From Ectocarpus siliculosus (Eukaryota > Sar > Phaeophyceae > Ectocarpales > Ectocarpaceae): DNA of 28,796 bases. Location: assembly GCA_000310025.1 (NCBI GenBank), contig FN649748.1:2443529-2472324 (forward strand). The letters run 5' to 3'. The position numbers and the translations under genes are program-made. The notes under the pieces were generated by a model. That model was not told the DNA's origin, did no database searches, and saw only the letters and a list, made by a program, of their open reading frames with translations. Numbering within the stretch: the first letter of the stretch is position 1; each line of letters opens with the position of its first letter. Positions 27,632 to 28,796 of the stretch are shown one piece after another.

Positions 27632-27970
27632 TCATCTGCAGAACAGAAAATACTGTTGAAACGGAACTCCCGTGATGGCAGGTAATCTTCTCCCTGAATG
27701 ATGGCTGAGCACCAATTTTTCCAAAATCGCGGGTAACGTCAACACCAATGGCATGGCTCTCGCCATCCACCCAACCGTTAGGCAAACGCGATGAACTCTG
27801 AGCTGACGGGGAAACGTATCGTCCGAAGAAACGATCTTCCGAAGGAGAACACTGCCATGCACAAAGAACATGACCGAAGCATACCTGACAGGCATGGCAG
27901 CAGGCACGCTGTAGTTCCACGAACGCCACCCTGCCTTCTGGACCAAGAACATGAGGCTCCAGAACCCGAA
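27632..27970 (-). CDS. Candidate 3'-terminal exon(s) of exon-array gene, unit C
   Basis: Copy of the same block: exon 27885-27970, donor CAG|GTATGC, stop at 27632-27634. It differs from unit A by about 2 percent, more than A differs from B here. Confidence 0.4.
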   Translation of the reverse strand, partial: FGFWSLMFLVQKAGWRSWNYSVPAAMPVRYASVMFFVHGSVLLRKIVSSDDTFPRQLRVHRVCLTVGWMARAMPLVLTLPAILEKLVLSHHSGRRLPAITGVPFQQYFLFCR

Positions 27971-28393
27971 CTGGTATAAAAAAAGGGTGGGGTCGGAGGG
28001 GCAGGGAGGGGAAGGGTTAGCTGAGCGAAAACGCTGCAAAGGAGTGGTGCAGTCCTCGTCTGTCTCTGTCACGAGACGATGCGTGTTCGACAGCAGTTCT
28101 GGGCAACATCAACCGTGCCTATGATGCTCCGGAAATTTCGCCAACGAATAGCACCGCCTACGCCGTTCAACAAACTCGAATCGCCGGGGGGGGTGTGTTG
28201 TTTGTTGTTGTTGTTGTTGTGGTTGTTTGCCTTCGCATGAAAAACCGTCCCGGTTTCCGCTCATTACCTTCTAGCATCCGTACTGGGCCAACTAACGCGA
28301 ACGCCTTCCGTGTTCACAGCCCAACTACCCCCCAAAAGAGGATGCACCTTTCTAGAAAAACAAAATGTACACCGCGGATATTCCGGCTCTCAC

Positions 28394-28615
28394 GTGCTTC
28401 TTGTCGTCCGCAACGTCCACTATCGAAGCCTGCTCGGCTTCCCACTCGCGCACGATGCGGTGCAGTTGGGATACCTGCCGGACCATGTTAGTCTCGGCCA
28501 GAAAAGCGCGATCGACCATCTGGGTGAGGTCGACGGGGGTCACGGACGACAAGGTCGCCACCACGCACGCTCCAGGCTCGTCGCACAAGGGCATGGGACT
28601 CGCCTCGTCGATTGC
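28394..28615 (-). CDS. Exon-array gene: internal phase-0 exon, 74 codons (unit C)
   Basis: Near-identical to 1560-1781 with the same acceptor, donor, length and phase; offset 26834. As in unit A it is followed upstream (to the right) by an inverted copy of the 5' flank, which the window end cuts. Confidence 0.55.
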
Positions 28616-28729
28616 CTGTAGCACGCAATGGGAAGGTGAAGCAGCGGGCGAACATGGCGAAGGCGGTGTAAGAGAGCAAAACAATGGGTAGTCCGCGCCA
28701 ACCATCGTTGATCACCCACGAGAAACTGG

Positions 28730-28796
28730 CAGACACAGGATTTGCGCCACGGCACTCTGTGGTTTTCCCTCTAGCCAAGAGCTTCCAACAAGCGGC
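28730..28796. repeat. Start of the same inverted 5'-flank arm (unit C, cut by window end)
   Basis: Matches 1896-1962, including the A-arm-1 variant reading AAGCGGC where arm 2 and unit B read AAGCAGC. Unit C therefore inherited the same rearrangement. Confidence 0.8.

Larger units (their letters stand above)
26440..28796. repeat. Segmental duplication unit C (partial, A-like)
   Basis: This is the start of a third unit, cut by the window end. From about 28080 onward it matches 1214-1962 of unit A, including the collapsed exon and the start of the inverted 5' flank, and not unit B. Its coiled-coil gene is more divergent: it carries one extra internal repeat and a 312-bp segment absent from A and B. 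The order long-form/short-form therefore alternates as A-B-A'. Confidence 0.85.

Overview
The window is eukaryotic nuclear DNA. It has intron-like GT...AG structure, (CAG/CTG)n and (GTT)n microsatellites, long GC-rich stretches with little obvious coding, an LTR retroelement, and no operon-like packing. The style (CTG-rich splice tracts, small phase-0 exons, tandem gene families, moderately high GC) fits a stramenopile such as a brown alga. That is inference; no marker gene settles it.

Layout. The window is a tandem segmental duplication in the pattern A-B-A'. Unit A is 1-10535, unit B is 10536-26439, and unit C (26440-28796) is cut by the window end. Every unit starts with a minus-strand coiled-coil gene (1-512, 10229-11047, 26073-27377). 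To its right lies a minus-strand, secreted-type gene built of small phase-0 exons. That gene looks most complete in B (signal-peptide exon 15499-15771, then exons near 15.05, 13.7, 12.9, 12.4 and 11.6 kb). In A it is collapsed to one internal exon (1560-1781) and a signal-peptide exon cut off by an inverted repeat. C shows the same collapsed arrangement as A up to the window end. A long stretch follows with plus-strand exon-like segments (5.1-8.7 kb in A, 20.9-24.6 kb in B), most of them frameshifted or unconstrained between copies.

Mobile DNA. B carries a short LTR retroelement (17851-20434) with TG...CA LTRs of 330 and 334 bp and a 5-bp target-site duplication (GGGTA). At the same site A has only a solo LTR (4242-4571). 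The element therefore inserted before the A/B duplication, and the A copy was later reduced by LTR-LTR recombination. Its minus-strand orientation is supported by a polypurine tract, a TATA-like box and a 192-codon coiled-coil/Gly-Ala ORF just inside the 5' LTR.

The most interesting signal is the exon-array locus itself. A signal peptide is followed by interchangeable phase-0 cassettes, some of them inverted, surrounded by palindromes, microhomology deletions and intragenic repeat-number changes. It reads as a locus that diversifies by rearrangement. Function is unknown. A 100-N gap (11973-12072) sits inside the array between two near-duplicate flanks and may be an assembly artefact. No tRNA, rRNA, CRISPR, reverse transcriptase or integrase was seen.
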